Source of the DNA: CAZRHR01 sp964599915
GTDB taxonomy: Bacteria > Bacteroidota > Bacteroidia > CAIKAF01
DNA: 64,000 bases
NCBI GenBank assembly: GCA_964599915.1
Contig: CAZRHR010000004.1
Location: 1 to 64,000, forward strand
Direction of reading: 5' to 3'
The notes beneath the pieces are model-generated. The model searched no databases and had not been told where the DNA came from. It saw only the letters and a list, made by a program, of their open reading frames with translations. This document shows, one piece after another, positions 43,630-53,527 of this stretch (position 1 is its first letter; every line of letters starts with the position of its first letter). The position numbers were made by a program, and so were the translations under genes.

Positions 43630-45669
43630 ATGCAATTCGCGTTTCCTTTAGCCTTATGGGGCTTACTGGCCTTAGCCATACCTGTGATTATCCATCTGAT
43701 TTACTTCAGACGGCACCAAACCATTTTTTTTTCCAATACTCGTTTTTTACTGCAAGTGCAGGAGGAAAAGCGTACCAGAAACCAATTACGCCGCTGGCTT
43801 ATTTTACTTTCTCGTTTGGGATTAGTAGCCATGGTGGTGTTGGCTTTTGCAGAACCACGCTGGCCGGGCGCATGGGATGCGGAGAAAAATCCGGGTGGCC
43901 GGGTGGTATCCATTTACATTGACAACGCCTATCCTATGGAGGCAGAAGGGGTTCAAGGTCCCTTGTTGGACCAAGCCATGCGCACCGCCACAGACTTAGT
44001 GGCAGCCTTACAGCCCAATGACCGTGTGCAAATCCTTACCAATGAATTCGGCCCGGAATCTTATCGCTGGCTTAATCCTGCAGAAGCTCGGCAACGTATT
44101 ACCTCCATTGTTCCTACGCCACAGCATCGAAGCCTTGACCAAGTGCTGCTTCGCCAACAAGATCTTTTAACTCCTGAAGGAGGAGGCCGCGCCTTCCTTT
44201 TTTCTGATTTCAGAAAAGGCTTTGCAGAAGTTAATTCCCTGCCTTCGGATACGTTGAATCATTTTGCCCTTTTCCCTTTCGCACCCAATGAAATTAAAAA
44301 TTTATATGTCGATAGTGTCTGGTTTGCCCAGCCGGATCGTTTACCCGGTGGTGAAGCGCAACTTTTTGCTCGGATTCAAAATATAGGTCCGGACCCTTAC
44401 ACGGATTTACCCGTACTTTTTTACCTGAATGGTGAACCCGCCACGCCTGCAACGGTGTCTATTCCGGCACAAGGTCAGGCAGAAGCTTTGTTTACTTTTC
44501 GCTTTCCCGAACCGGGATGGCACACCGCCACCGTAGAAGTGGAGGATGAAGCCCTGCGTTTCGATGATGCTTTCCATCTTGCTTTTCAGATACGTCAAGA
44601 AATTCGTATCCTCGAACTTTTCGGACCCCAAGCGCCGGATTATTTTCAACGGCTTTTTGGTAAAGATTCTCTTTTTTCCTTTCAAAGAATCCCTATCCAA
44701 AAACTTGATCAAGGGCAGCTGCCCCTGACCGATTTAATTTTGTTGCACGGGGTTCCAGACCCCTCTTCCGGTTTGCATGCAGCTTTGGGCAATGCAGTGG
44801 AACAAGGCGCTACGGTGGTAGTGCTTCCGCCTCAGCCATTTCAGTCCGTGGCTTACGCAGGTTTGGCCAACTTTGGCTGTCCTCTGTTGATGTTAAAGGA
44901 CACATCAAAAACCAGTTTTGCCCCCATTACAGCAGAAAATCCATTTTTTGCCGATGTATTCGACCGCATAGATCCACGGATGGATTTGCCCAAATTTTCC
45001 CAAACCTTTGGCCTTCAAAAGACTTCGCTGGCCATAGAACAAGTGTACCTTAGGTTTTTAAATGGTAGTCCAGCCATGGCTGCTTATCCAAAAGGAAAAG
45101 GAAAATGGGTGGTCCTAGCGGCTCCCATGATGGAGCCCTTTTCCAATTTTTCAAGACATGCACTTTTTGTGCCCGTTTTTTACAAATTGGCCTTCCAAAG
45201 CATTCGTTCCTATCCTCTATACTTTTTCCTCGGCCAAACCCAAGGATTTCCTGCGCCTTCTCTTGCAGAACAGCAAGATCCGGTCTTTCAATTGGTACAT
45301 ACTCAATCTGGTCGAGGCTTTATTCCTGCCCGAAAAATGGTGGCTGGACAATGGACGCTTTGGCTGGATGACCAAGTGACCGATCCTGGCTTTTATTCCT
45401 TACAATTTAAAGAAAGCCTACATGCTATTTTTGCTTTGAATATTCATCGTGGCCAAGCCAATTTGCAACCCGTTCCTTCGGATCAACTGGTTGAATTATT
45501 CCAAAGCCAAGGCCTGCCTCATGTGGAAGTTTCGCCTTCTGCTTCAACCGCTGAAGCCATTCAAACGCTTAAAGCGGATGCCGGAACGGATTTATGGCGT
45601 TGGTTTGTGCTGGCTGCATTGGTTTTTCTACTTTGCGAAATGCTGCTCCTTCGATTATGGAAACCCTAA
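43630..45669 (+). CDS. BatA-domain membrane protein with degenerate VWA-like domain
   Basis: A 679-residue protein, from the ATG at 43630 (MQFAFPLALWGLLALA). The N-terminal double-membrane-span region is typical of BatA/aerotolerance-type proteins (ALAIPVIIHLIYFRRHQ, then RRWLILLSRLGLVAMVVLAFAEP). A VWA-like domain follows near residues 85-200, in which the metal-site DxSxS is replaced by DNAYPM, so metal binding is doubtful. A periplasmic beta-rich region extends to a C-terminal membrane helix (LWRWFVLAALVFLLCEMLL). It overlaps the downstream dihydroorotase-like gene by 13 bases. The role is probably envelope-associated; the exact function is unknown. Confidence 0.85.
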   Translation: MQFAFPLALWGLLALAIPVIIHLIYFRRHQTIFFSNTRFLLQVQEEKRTRNQLRRWLILLSRLGLVAMVVLAFAEPRWPGAWDAEKNPGGRVVSIYIDNAYPMEAEGVQGPLLDQAMRTATDLVAALQPNDRVQILTNEFGPESYRWLNPAEARQRITSIVPTPQHRSLDQVLLRQQDLLTPEGGGRAFLFSDFRKGFAEVNSLPSDTLNHFALFPFAPNEIKNLYVDSVWFAQPDRLPGGEAQLFARIQNIGPDPYTDLPVLFYLNGEPATPATVSIPAQGQAEALFTFRFPEPGWHTATVEVEDEALRFDDAFHLAFQIRQEIRILELFGPQAPDYFQRLFGKDSLFSFQRIPIQKLDQGQLPLTDLILLHGVPDPSSGLHAALGNAVEQGATVVVLPPQPFQSVAYAGLANFGCPLLMLKDTSKTSFAPITAENPFFADVFDRIDPRMDLPKFSQTFGLQKTSLAIEQVYLRFLNGSPAMAAYPKGKGKWVVLAAPMMEPFSNFSRHALFVPVFYKLAFQSIRSYPLYFFLGQTQGFPAPSLAEQQDPVFQLVHTQSGRGFIPARKMVAGQWTLWLDDQVTDPGFYSLQFKESLHAIFALNIHRGQANLQPVPSDQLVELFQSQGLPHVEVSPSASTAEAIQTLKADAGTDLWRWFVLAALVFLLCEMLLLRLWKP

Positions 45670-46952
45670 ACTCCTCAGGTGCACTTACCCATGTGCAATG
45701 TGCTGATCCTCGCCATCCTAAATTCGGGCAACAAGGCTTTTTGTATTGGGAACATGGGAGATGCCTTGGTTTTTTTACCGAGCCGCAACCTGCGTTTGCA
45801 CATGTACCTCATTGGAATGCCAAGGGCTATCAGGTGGCACCCGGTTTTTTTGATATGGGTCTTGCACTCGCGCCGCCTCAAAAGCCTTACAGTACTTCGC
45901 TTTCACCAGATCTTCAAGCCCTGGTAGAGGGGGGGTGGACTGGCGGTGTCGTGCTACCTTTGCCACCTTTTCGTACAGACCTTCCTTTGTTTCATCAAGG
46001 CTGGCAAAAAGCGCTTGATGCCACTGGTTTAAAGTTGATGCTCGCAGGTGCCGTTACATCAAATGAACATGCTTTGGCTCCTATTTACGAGATCGCATCA
46101 TGGGGTACCAAGTTATTTTCACATGGAACGGCAACGTTAGCGGATTCGTTGCAACTCATGCATGTATTGGACTTGATCAAAGAGACTGGCGGATTGTATA
46201 TGCATTTGCCCGGTGAACCTTCGCTTCATCCACAAGGTCAGGTGCATCCAAGTCCGTTAGGGATGTCCATGGGACTGGCCGGCATCCCGGAAGAAGCAGA
46301 ATCCATTGGGATGTGGCGGGATATCCAAATGGCAAAAAAAACCGGACAACCTTTACATTGGTGGCAAATCTCTTCGGCAGCGCACTTGAATTTGCTTGAT
46401 GAGGCCAAGGCTTATGGCATTACAGCAGGGGTTTCTGCAGCTCATTTATGGTGGAACGACCAGTCCATCGAAGGCTATGCGGTTCACCGAAAACTAATGC
46501 CGCCACTGCGCACAGAAAAGAATCGTTTGGCCTTGTTGAAGGCAGTTGAAGAGGGCAAATTCGCCTGTATTACTTCTGGGCATATGGGTTGGACTACGAC
46601 CGAGAAACAGGCTCCTTTTACCTCGTCTCCTTTTGGAGCGCACACCCTCCGCAGCAGTGCTTTGGCCGTCTTGGATCTTGCACAAACAGGGGCATTGTCA
46701 ATGAAACATGCCATTCAAACGCTTGCATACGGACCGAGAGATTTGTTGAAAATAGAGCAACCTCAATTCCTAGAAGGTGCACCAGCGCATTATACCTTGT
46801 TTTCAACAAACCAGGCGACCCATTTCCCTCCTTATGAGGGTTATGTGGCAGGCGATGCCAACCCTTGGGCCGGAACCACACTCCATGCGAAAATAGCTGG
46901 CGTGTGGGTGGATGGCGTGTTTAAAGGACAAAACCTTGATTTACAAGGATAA
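45657..46952 (+). CDS. dihydroorotase homologue lacking catalytic residues (pseudo-dihydroorotase)
   Basis: A 431-residue amidohydrolase-fold protein of the PyrC type, starting inside the end of the BatA gene (ATG 45657). The metal-binding HxH of dihydroorotase is replaced: the expected PGFxDxHxH region reads PGFFDMGLALA. The HxS motif reads WQIS, and the catalytic TSDHAP region reads TSGHMG. Other family landmarks remain (PLRTEKNRLAL, YGPRDLLKIEQP), so the fold is probably intact while catalysis is not. Non-catalytic dihydroorotase paralogues are known (for example PyrX). It may be a structural partner of aspartate carbamoyltransferase or have another role; coupling with a BatA-type gene is notable. 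Confidence 0.85.
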   Translation: METLNSSGALTHVQCADPRHPKFGQQGFLYWEHGRCLGFFTEPQPAFAHVPHWNAKGYQVAPGFFDMGLALAPPQKPYSTSLSPDLQALVEGGWTGGVVLPLPPFRTDLPLFHQGWQKALDATGLKLMLAGAVTSNEHALAPIYEIASWGTKLFSHGTATLADSLQLMHVLDLIKETGGLYMHLPGEPSLHPQGQVHPSPLGMSMGLAGIPEEAESIGMWRDIQMAKKTGQPLHWWQISSAAHLNLLDEAKAYGITAGVSAAHLWWNDQSIEGYAVHRKLMPPLRTEKNRLALLKAVEEGKFACITSGHMGWTTTEKQAPFTSSPFGAHTLRSSALAVLDLAQTGALSMKHAIQTLAYGPRDLLKIEQPQFLEGAPAHYTLFSTNQATHFPPYEGYVAGDANPWAGTTLHAKIAGVWVDGVFKGQNLDLQG

Positions 46953-46968
46953 AGTTTAATCCGGACGT

Positions 46969-48540
46969 TTAATCCACAAAGTTGGGCCAACCTTTTTTAA
47001 GCAGTCCTAAGGCTTTTTGATAGGCAGGATCAGCCTCATTGACCACTTCAAAAAATGCATCTCTGCCATACAGGTGCTGGGCGACCAATGCCAAAAGTCG
47101 GGTTTCCATCCATGACCGACTGGTTTCTATTTCTTTGTTTTCTGCCGTAATGCCTTTGGCCTTGCAGGCCTTTAAAAACTCTGGCCAGAGCTGCACTCCA
47201 ACCTTGAATTTTTCTTTAAATGCCTGAAAGTTGGGATATTCTGCCATTAGTTTTTCCCGTTGGCCATCCACAAAGGAAATGGAAAAATCGTATAACATGT
47301 TTTTCCTGGAAACTTCTGTTAGAAAATCGGTCAAAAAACTGGTATCCAGCGGGATAAAGTAATCCGGCATGATACCCCCACCGCCATACACAATGCGTTT
47401 TTTTCGTGTTTTATATTGTAATGAATCCGGAAACTTGATTTGGTCGGGTTGGGTAAGTTCTCCATTTCTGAAGCGCCCATAGAGGTCTTCGAAGTATTTT
47501 TCTGTTCCACCATCATAAGGGGCTTGAATAAACCTTCCGGAGGGCGTGAAGTACCTCGCAGTGGTCAAACGAATGGCCGAACCATCGGGTAGGGGGAAGG
47601 TGTTCTGAACCAATCCTTTTCCAAAAGATCGCCGACCGATTATTACCCCACGGTCCAAATCCTGAATGGCCCCACTCACAATTTCAGAAGCGGAAGCTGA
47701 ACCTTCATTAATAAGCACCACGACTCGTCCTGTTTCAAATCCACCGCGCATAGTGGCTTTATAGTCCGTTCTTTTCTCTGTGCGGCCCTCTGTGTACACA
47801 ATCAATTCGCCGGATTTCAAAAACTCATCTGCCAATTCTACCGCCGCATTTAAATAACCTCCGGCATTGTCTTGAAGATCTAAAATGAGATCGTAGGCAC
47901 CTTGGGCTTTCAATTTGGACAAGGCTTCTTTAAATTCACGAACGGTGGTTTCGGAAAAGCGATTGAGCTTGATGTAACCAGTAGTCGGTGATGCCATGTA
48001 GGCAGCGTCTAAGCTGAATACAGGAATTTTATCTCTTGTTACAGTAAAGTCCATGGGTTTTTTCTCGCCCCTGCGTAAAATACCCAATTTTACTTGTGAG
48101 CCTTTGGGCCCACGCAACCAACGGTACACGTCCTGGTTGGAGATGGGGCGCCCGGCAATCAAAGTGTCGTTGATGCGCACTATTTTATCGCCCGAGCGAA
48201 TCCCTACTTTTTCCGAAGGCCCCCCTGAAATGGGACTGACCACCAACAAAGTGTCGTTGTGTATATTGAATTGAATGCCAATGCCTTCGAAATTTCCAAC
48301 CAATTGCTCTTCCGACGCTTTTAGTTCTTTTAAAGACAAATAGTAGGAGTGGGGATCCAGTTCTTTTAAAATGGCACGGATTCCATTTTCTGCCGCCTCA
48401 TCCATGTCTACCGGCTCCAAATAATAGTTTTGAAGAAAGTAAAATAAAACTTCCATTTTTTCTCTTGGATTGGGCGTGGGTTGGGCCCAAATACCTAAAG
48501 TAAAACAGGAAAGAAGGAGACTAATCCCTAATTTTTTCAT
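46969..48540 (-). CDS. C-terminal processing peptidase (S41 family)
   Basis: A 523-residue exported protease with a signal peptide (to about LGIWAQ, residue 20). A PDZ domain covers about residues 75-165 (GIGIQF, IRSGDKIVRIND), and the S41 catalytic core has S283 in EGSASASEI and K308 in RSFGKGLVQ, spaced 25 residues like the Ser-Lys dyad of E. coli Prc. It would trim or degrade periplasmic proteins. The C-terminal 150 residues form a family extension. The stop lies 16 bases from the convergent dihydroorotase-like gene. A -7 octamer TATATTTG precedes the start on the minus strand. Confidence 0.94.
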   Translation of the reverse strand: MKKLGISLLLSCFTLGIWAQPTPNPREKMEVLFYFLQNYYLEPVDMDEAAENGIRAILKELDPHSYYLSLKELKASEEQLVGNFEGIGIQFNIHNDTLLVVSPISGGPSEKVGIRSGDKIVRINDTLIAGRPISNQDVYRWLRGPKGSQVKLGILRRGEKKPMDFTVTRDKIPVFSLDAAYMASPTTGYIKLNRFSETTVREFKEALSKLKAQGAYDLILDLQDNAGGYLNAAVELADEFLKSGELIVYTEGRTEKRTDYKATMRGGFETGRVVVLINEGSASASEIVSGAIQDLDRGVIIGRRSFGKGLVQNTFPLPDGSAIRLTTARYFTPSGRFIQAPYDGGTEKYFEDLYGRFRNGELTQPDQIKFPDSLQYKTRKKRIVYGGGGIMPDYFIPLDTSFLTDFLTEVSRKNMLYDFSISFVDGQREKLMAEYPNFQAFKEKFKVGVQLWPEFLKACKAKGITAENKEIETSRSWMETRLLALVAQHLYGRDAFFEVVNEADPAYQKALGLLKKGWPNFVD

Positions 48541-48609
48541 ACGTAACTATCTTGTAAAGTCTTCAAATATACAAGGCTTGCCCTTGTTTCGTAATTTTTT
48601 TACTTCTCT

Positions 48610-49509
48610 TTAACGTGGATGCTGCGTTTTTGGTGCGCGGGCTTGCAAAAGACTGTATCCAATGACGGCGGCCAACATTAAAAGGCTACCAAGGTAAAAC
48701 CATAGGGTTAAAGTTTGGTTTTCGTTGAACAACAGGGCGGCCAAGATAAATCCATAGACGGGTTCAAGGTTAATGGCCAAAACTATCGAATACGCTGTAA
48801 GTCTTTGCAATAATTGAATGGTGAGGGTAAAAGTAAAAGCGGTGCAAATGGTTCCTAAAATGAGCAACCAGAACAAATCCATGCCTTCGGGTATGGCAGG
48901 CAACTGGCCATGTTGACTAAAGAAAAACGCACCTGTGACCAAAGCGGCACCCACCATTTCCCAAAGACATACCACCAATTCATCGGCTTTGGTTAAGGAT
49001 AATTTTCGGTTCATGAGGGTAAAAACCCCTGCCAAAAATGCGGAAAGCAGCCCCATGTACAAACCATGTGAAAATCCCGCTTCTACATTTAAAATGAGGC
49101 CCAAAGCAAAAATGATGACTAGGCCAAGGCCGGGTTCCAGCCAAGTCAGTTTTTTTCTGAACACCAGAGGTTCCAGTAACGCCACCAATAAAGTATTGGC
49201 AGAAAGCGAGGCTAAGGTGATAGATACATTTGAAATTTTAATGGCATGGAAAAAGGTGACCCAATGCAATCCGACTACCGCACCGGTCAACAGTGCGCCT
49301 GCCAAAATTTTCGGGGGTAGAGCTCCGGTTTTTCGCTGCCATGCCAACACAGGCAAAAGGGCCATACCAGCAATAACGACACGCCAAAAAACCAAAGCAG
49401 AAGAATCCAACTGAATTAAATGACCCAAAATACCGGTAAAACCTAGAATAAAGACGGTAAAATGAAGGGCCACCTGGTCCTTGAAGGCTTGCGAACGTAG
49501 CATGCGCAA
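48610..49509 (-). CDS. EamA/DMT-family transporter
   Basis: A 299-residue integral membrane protein with about ten hydrophobic helices in two EamA repeats. Features include ILGFTGILGHLIQLDSSALVFWRVVIAGMALLP in the first repeat and the closing EPVYGFILAALLFNE segment. The family exports or imports metabolites and amino acids; the substrate is unknown. The start could be two codons downstream (MLRSQ). Confidence 0.9.
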   Translation of the reverse strand: MRMLRSQAFKDQVALHFTVFILGFTGILGHLIQLDSSALVFWRVVIAGMALLPVLAWQRKTGALPPKILAGALLTGAVVGLHWVTFFHAIKISNVSITLASLSANTLLVALLEPLVFRKKLTWLEPGLGLVIIFALGLILNVEAGFSHGLYMGLLSAFLAGVFTLMNRKLSLTKADELVVCLWEMVGAALVTGAFFFSQHGQLPAIPEGMDLFWLLILGTICTAFTFTLTIQLLQRLTAYSIVLAINLEPVYGFILAALLFNENQTLTLWFYLGSLLMLAAVIGYSLLQARAPKTQHPR

Positions 49510-49574
49510 AGGTGGATATTTTCCTTGGAATCTGGTGTTCTTTTTGTTTCCTGAAAGCTCCTAAAAGGAGGTAT

Positions 49575-50102
49575 TTATCCTCTGGCCTGTCTGGAATATT
49601 CCCAAGTAGCTACGGCCGCTGCGGTAGCTACATTTAATGAATGTTTGCTGCCAAATTGAGGGATTTCTAAAGCCCCATCGCAATGTTGCAACGCTTCTTC
49701 CGAAACACCATCTACCTCATGTCCCAAGATAAGCAAGGTGGGTTTTCCCTCCGGTAACCAATCGGAAAGTGATTGACTGCCATGGACTTGTTCCAAAGCA
49801 AGAATATGATAACCTTGGGTTTTCATCTCTTTTAAATAAGTTGGCAGATCCGAGATGGCGTTCCAAGGCACTGTTTTTTCTGCCCCCAAAGCTACTTTAG
49901 CCAAATCCGGTCTGGGCGGCACCGGCGTGAAACCCGATAAATCCAAACCTTCTATTCCAAACACATCAGCTAACCGAAACAAGGCGCCCACATTTTCAGC
50001 GCTTCGAATATTTTCCAACAACAGCCGCAGTGGAATGCGCGGCGTTTCCGAAGAATGAGTCTGCCTTTCGGCCATCAATTCACGTAAACTTTTCTTTTGC
50101 AT
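49575..50102 (-). CDS. SpoU-family tRNA/rRNA 2'-O-methyltransferase
   Basis: A 175-residue SPOUT methyltransferase with all three SpoU motifs: motif 1 NIRSAENVGALFR, motif 2 LILGHEVDGVS and motif 3 IPQFGSKHSLNVATAAAV. These form the trefoil-knot SAM site. It probably methylates a ribose in tRNA (TrmH-like), though rRNA cannot be excluded because the protein lacks the extra N-terminal domain of 23S-specific enzymes. Divergent from mutS with a short intergenic region. Confidence 0.92.
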   Translation of the reverse strand: MQKKSLRELMAERQTHSSETPRIPLRLLLENIRSAENVGALFRLADVFGIEGLDLSGFTPVPPRPDLAKVALGAEKTVPWNAISDLPTYLKEMKTQGYHILALEQVHGSQSLSDWLPEGKPTLLILGHEVDGVSEEALQHCDGALEIPQFGSKHSLNVATAAAVATWEYSRQARG

Positions 50103-50138
50103 CCTTCCTTTTTTGCAAAAATCGGGATATCCTGACGA

Positions 50139-50169
50139 TTTCGTAAATTTACCCCTTAATCTATTTTTG
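50139..50169 (+). promoter_or_regulatory. near-consensus promoter for mutS
   Basis: TTTC (50139-50142), exactly 19 bases, then TATTTTTG (50162-50169). The -7 element ends three bases before the GTG at 50173, implying a leaderless or nearly leaderless mutS transcript if that start is used. Confidence 0.7.
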
Positions 50170-50172
50170 GGG

Positions 50173-52758
50173 GTGAACGAACAACCACAAGATCATCAGG
50201 GCAAGGAAACGCCCATGATGAAACAGTTTAATGAGATAAAACGCCAATATCCGGATGCTTTACTGCTGTTCCGAGTGGGCGATTTTTATGAAACTTTTGG
50301 TGAAGACGCCATTAAAGCCAGTCAGATTTTAGGTATTACCCTCACCAGCCGTTCCAATGGTTCCTCAAAAATTGAATTGGCCGGAATTCCTTTCCACGCC
50401 TTGGATGCGTATTTGCCGCGTCTCGTTCGCGCCGGCTTGCGTGTGGCCATTTGTGAACAACTCGAAGACCCCAAACTCACTAAGAATATTGTAAAACGCG
50501 GTGTTACCGACTTGATTACGCCAGGCTTAGCCATCGGCGACCATGTATTGGAAGCACGTTCAGATAATTTTCTTTCTGCCTTGGTTCAAGGTGCCGACCA
50601 ACAATGGGGCATTGCCCTCTTGGATATTTCTACCGGCCGGTTCATGGCCGGACAAGGGGATGAAACATTTGTTCGCCAAGTGGTGGGAACCTTTCATCCC
50701 AAAGAAATGATTACCTCTCGGACTTCCCGGGATGTAGCCGGTTCATTGGCCCAACAACTGGCTTTTCAATTTTTAGAGCCTTGGATTTTTGAAACCGATT
50801 ACGCCAGAGAGCAAATTGGTTTGCAGTTCGGTGTGGATGGATTAAAAGGGTTTGGGATTGACCATTTACCCTTGGCCATCACATCCTGTGGTGCCATTTT
50901 ACATTATCTTAAAACCAGCACACACCAACGACTGGATCACCTGGATACCATTCGTCGTCTCGACCATGAAGGCGTACTTTGGATGGATCCGTTTTCCGTG
51001 AAAAACCTGGAATTGGTGGGAAGCCAAGGCACTTCTCTGGCTGAGGTACTCGATGAAACCATCACACCCATGGGCGCCCGTATGCTCCGCCGGTGGTTAA
51101 TGCTCCCTCTGGCACAGCAGGATAAAATTCTCCAAAGGCAAGAAGTGGTGGCTGCCTTGATGAAAAAACCCGATGAAGCAAACGTCCTAAGAGATTGCCT
51201 GGGCGACATTGGCGACTTGGAACGACTTGTGGGAAAAATGGCCACAGGACGTCTTATTCCCAGAGAGTTACCCCGTTTGGCACAAGCCATAGATGCAACC
51301 AGAAAACTCAAAACTCTCCCCATTCCGGAGGTCCAAGACTGGTTAAAGCAGGTGAAACCCCTTGAAGCAACCGCTGCCCGCATTCACAAAGAAATTCGCC
51401 CTGACGCTCCTGCAGCCCCGGGCAAAGGCCCCATTTTTGCAGAGGGCGTCGATGCGACCTTAGATGAATTGCGCCAGTTGGCCTATAGTGGGAAAGACCA
51501 ATTGATCGCCATGCAGCAGGAAGAAACAGAGCGGACAGGTATTACCTCCTTAAAAGTTGGATTCAACCATGTGCATGGCTATTATTTTGAAGTAACCCAC
51601 GCCCATAAAAATAAGGTGCCGGCAGATTGGATTCGCAAACAAACCCTGACCAGTGCGGAGCGGTACATTAACGAGTCTTTAAAAAATTACGAAGAGAAAA
51701 TTTTAGGGGCGGAAGAAAAAATTCTGGCCATTGAAACCCAATTGTTTCTTCAATTTGTAGAAGATTTACGGGCGGTGGTGCCCACCTTGAAGCAGCAAGC
51801 CGAATGGTTGGCTGGCTTGGATTGTCTCCAAAGTTTTGCACATTCTGCAGAGGAATATGGGTATAGAAGACCGGAAATCCATGACGGTAAAAGCATTGTG
51901 ATTACAGGAGGCAGGCACCCCGTTATTGAAAGACGTTTGCCTGTAGGTGAGCGGTATGTGACGAATGACATCCAATTAGACGATAAACAGCAACAGATTT
52001 TGGTGATTACCGGGCCCAATATGTCGGGTAAGTCGGCGCTGTTGCGCCAGACCGCTTTAATTGTTTTGATGGCACAGATGGGTTCTTTTGTACCTGCGGA
52101 GACCGCCCGACTTGGCATTTACGACCGGATTTTTACGAGGGTCGGAGCCTCCGACAACCTGAGCGAAGGTGAATCCACATTTATGGTGGAAATGAACGAA
52201 ACGGCTGCCATTTTAAATAATGTCTCCGACCGCAGCCTGATTCTATTGGATGAAATTGGGCGAGGCACCTCCACTTACGATGGCATATCGATTGCTTGGG
52301 CCATTGTGGAATTTTTGCACGGTTTGGATGCCCTTCGTCCGCGTACCCTTTTTGCCACACACTACCACGAGTTAAATGAACTGGAAGGCCGTTTGAATCG
52401 GGTGAAAAATTACCATGTTTCAGTCAAAGAACACCAAAATAAAATCGTATTTCTGAGGAAATTGACGCCGGGTGGTTCGTCCCATAGTTTTGGAATCCAT
52501 GTGGCACGAATGGCTGGAATGCCCAAGGCCGTGGTAAAAAGAGCGCAAGATATTTTAGTAGACCTGGAAGCAGCACGGGCGACTCACCAAGGTTTCGCAC
52601 AGCAGGTACAAGCCCCGGTTCAGTTAAGCATGTTCCAGCTGGATGACCCGGTTTTAATGAACATTCGGGAAGAATTGGCGTTATTGGATATAAACACACT
52701 TACGCCGGTTGAAGCTTTGCTTAAATTACAGGAAGTCAAAAGAATGGTAGGTGGATAA
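50173..52758 (+). CDS. mutS: DNA mismatch repair protein MutS
   Basis: An 861-residue mismatch-recognition ATPase. The N-terminal segment KETPMMKQFNEIKRQYPDAL and the mismatch-wedge motif VGDFYETFG (Phe-x-Glu) are present. The C-terminal ABC ATPase has Walker A GPNMSGKS (about residue 615) and Walker B LILLDEIGRGTSTYDG. The start is taken as the GTG at 50173, because it keeps the family's short leader before KETPxMKQ and follows a promoter directly. A later start at 50215 is possible; the longer frame from 50113 runs through the promoter. A TPR gene follows after 13 bases. Confidence 0.96.
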   Translation: MNEQPQDHQGKETPMMKQFNEIKRQYPDALLLFRVGDFYETFGEDAIKASQILGITLTSRSNGSSKIELAGIPFHALDAYLPRLVRAGLRVAICEQLEDPKLTKNIVKRGVTDLITPGLAIGDHVLEARSDNFLSALVQGADQQWGIALLDISTGRFMAGQGDETFVRQVVGTFHPKEMITSRTSRDVAGSLAQQLAFQFLEPWIFETDYAREQIGLQFGVDGLKGFGIDHLPLAITSCGAILHYLKTSTHQRLDHLDTIRRLDHEGVLWMDPFSVKNLELVGSQGTSLAEVLDETITPMGARMLRRWLMLPLAQQDKILQRQEVVAALMKKPDEANVLRDCLGDIGDLERLVGKMATGRLIPRELPRLAQAIDATRKLKTLPIPEVQDWLKQVKPLEATAARIHKEIRPDAPAAPGKGPIFAEGVDATLDELRQLAYSGKDQLIAMQQEETERTGITSLKVGFNHVHGYYFEVTHAHKNKVPADWIRKQTLTSAERYINESLKNYEEKILGAEEKILAIETQLFLQFVEDLRAVVPTLKQQAEWLAGLDCLQSFAHSAEEYGYRRPEIHDGKSIVITGGRHPVIERRLPVGERYVTNDIQLDDKQQQILVITGPNMSGKSALLRQTALIVLMAQMGSFVPAETARLGIYDRIFTRVGASDNLSEGESTFMVEMNETAAILNNVSDRSLILLDEIGRGTSTYDGISIAWAIVEFLHGLDALRPRTLFATHYHELNELEGRLNRVKNYHVSVKEHQNKIVFLRKLTPGGSSHSFGIHVARMAGMPKAVVKRAQDILVDLEAARATHQGFAQQVQAPVQLSMFQLDDPVLMNIREELALLDINTLTPVEALLKLQEVKRMVGG

Positions 52759-52771
52759 ATGTGATTGGGAT

Positions 52772-53416
52772 ATGGAAAACATGGCACAGGCTGAAGCATG
52801 GATGCGAGAAGGGAAATGGGCAGAAGCTTATCAGGCGTTTGCAAAATGGCAGCATCCGGAGGCACTACTTTATCAAACCATTTGTCTTACCCGGCTTCAA
52901 AAACCTGAAGAAGCGCTGGCATGTATCAACCGTGCCTTAGAGCTTCAACCCCAAGAAGCAGATTTTTTATCCGAACGTGGTGTGGTTTACCTACACATGA
53001 AAAAGCATGCCTTGGCACTGTTGGATTTCGATGCGGCTGTACATCTTCAACCCGACCGCCCTTACCGTTATGCCAGCCGGGCTTTTATGAAAGAAGCCGC
53101 CGGAGACTTGCAAGGCGCTGTAAAGGATTATGAAAAAGCGTTGGCGCTGGATCCGGAAGACGCGGTGGTGCATAACAACCTTGGCCTATTATTAGAGAAG
53201 TTGGGTCGGAACCAGGAAGCGCGTTCTAACTTTTCTAAAGCAGATGCGCTCCTGAAATCTTTTCCCATGCCAGCCCCTCCATCCGAACCATCCCCGTCTG
53301 CGGAAGAAGTCCCTCAGGAAAAGACCATGGGCCAAATCCTTAAAGAAACCATTGGAACCCGACAAGGAAGGGCGGAGTTTTTCCGTTGGATGACGCGTTC
53401 CTTTTCCAAAAAATAA
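52772..53416 (+). CDS. tetratricopeptide-repeat protein
   Basis: A 214-residue protein with about four TPR units (for example YQTICLTRLQKPEEALACIN and VVHNNLGLLLEKLGRNQEAR), followed by a Pro/Ser-rich linker and a basic C-terminal segment. TPRs mediate protein binding; the partner is unknown. The ATG at 52772 is used; a GTG at 52751 would overlap the mutS stop. It is probably co-transcribed with mutS, but no functional link is evident. Confidence 0.83.
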   Translation: MENMAQAEAWMREGKWAEAYQAFAKWQHPEALLYQTICLTRLQKPEEALACINRALELQPQEADFLSERGVVYLHMKKHALALLDFDAAVHLQPDRPYRYASRAFMKEAAGDLQGAVKDYEKALALDPEDAVVHNNLGLLLEKLGRNQEARSNFSKADALLKSFPMPAPPSEPSPSAEEVPQEKTMGQILKETIGTRQGRAEFFRWMTRSFSKK

Positions 53417-53527
53417 ACCTGGAGAAAGTTTTGCCGGCCTAATGATTTAAAACCAAAAGGGCAAAAAGTTTCGCTTTAAAGAAATCCAACACCTCATTTT
53501 CCCTTTAAGATGTCGCTATAACTGCAT

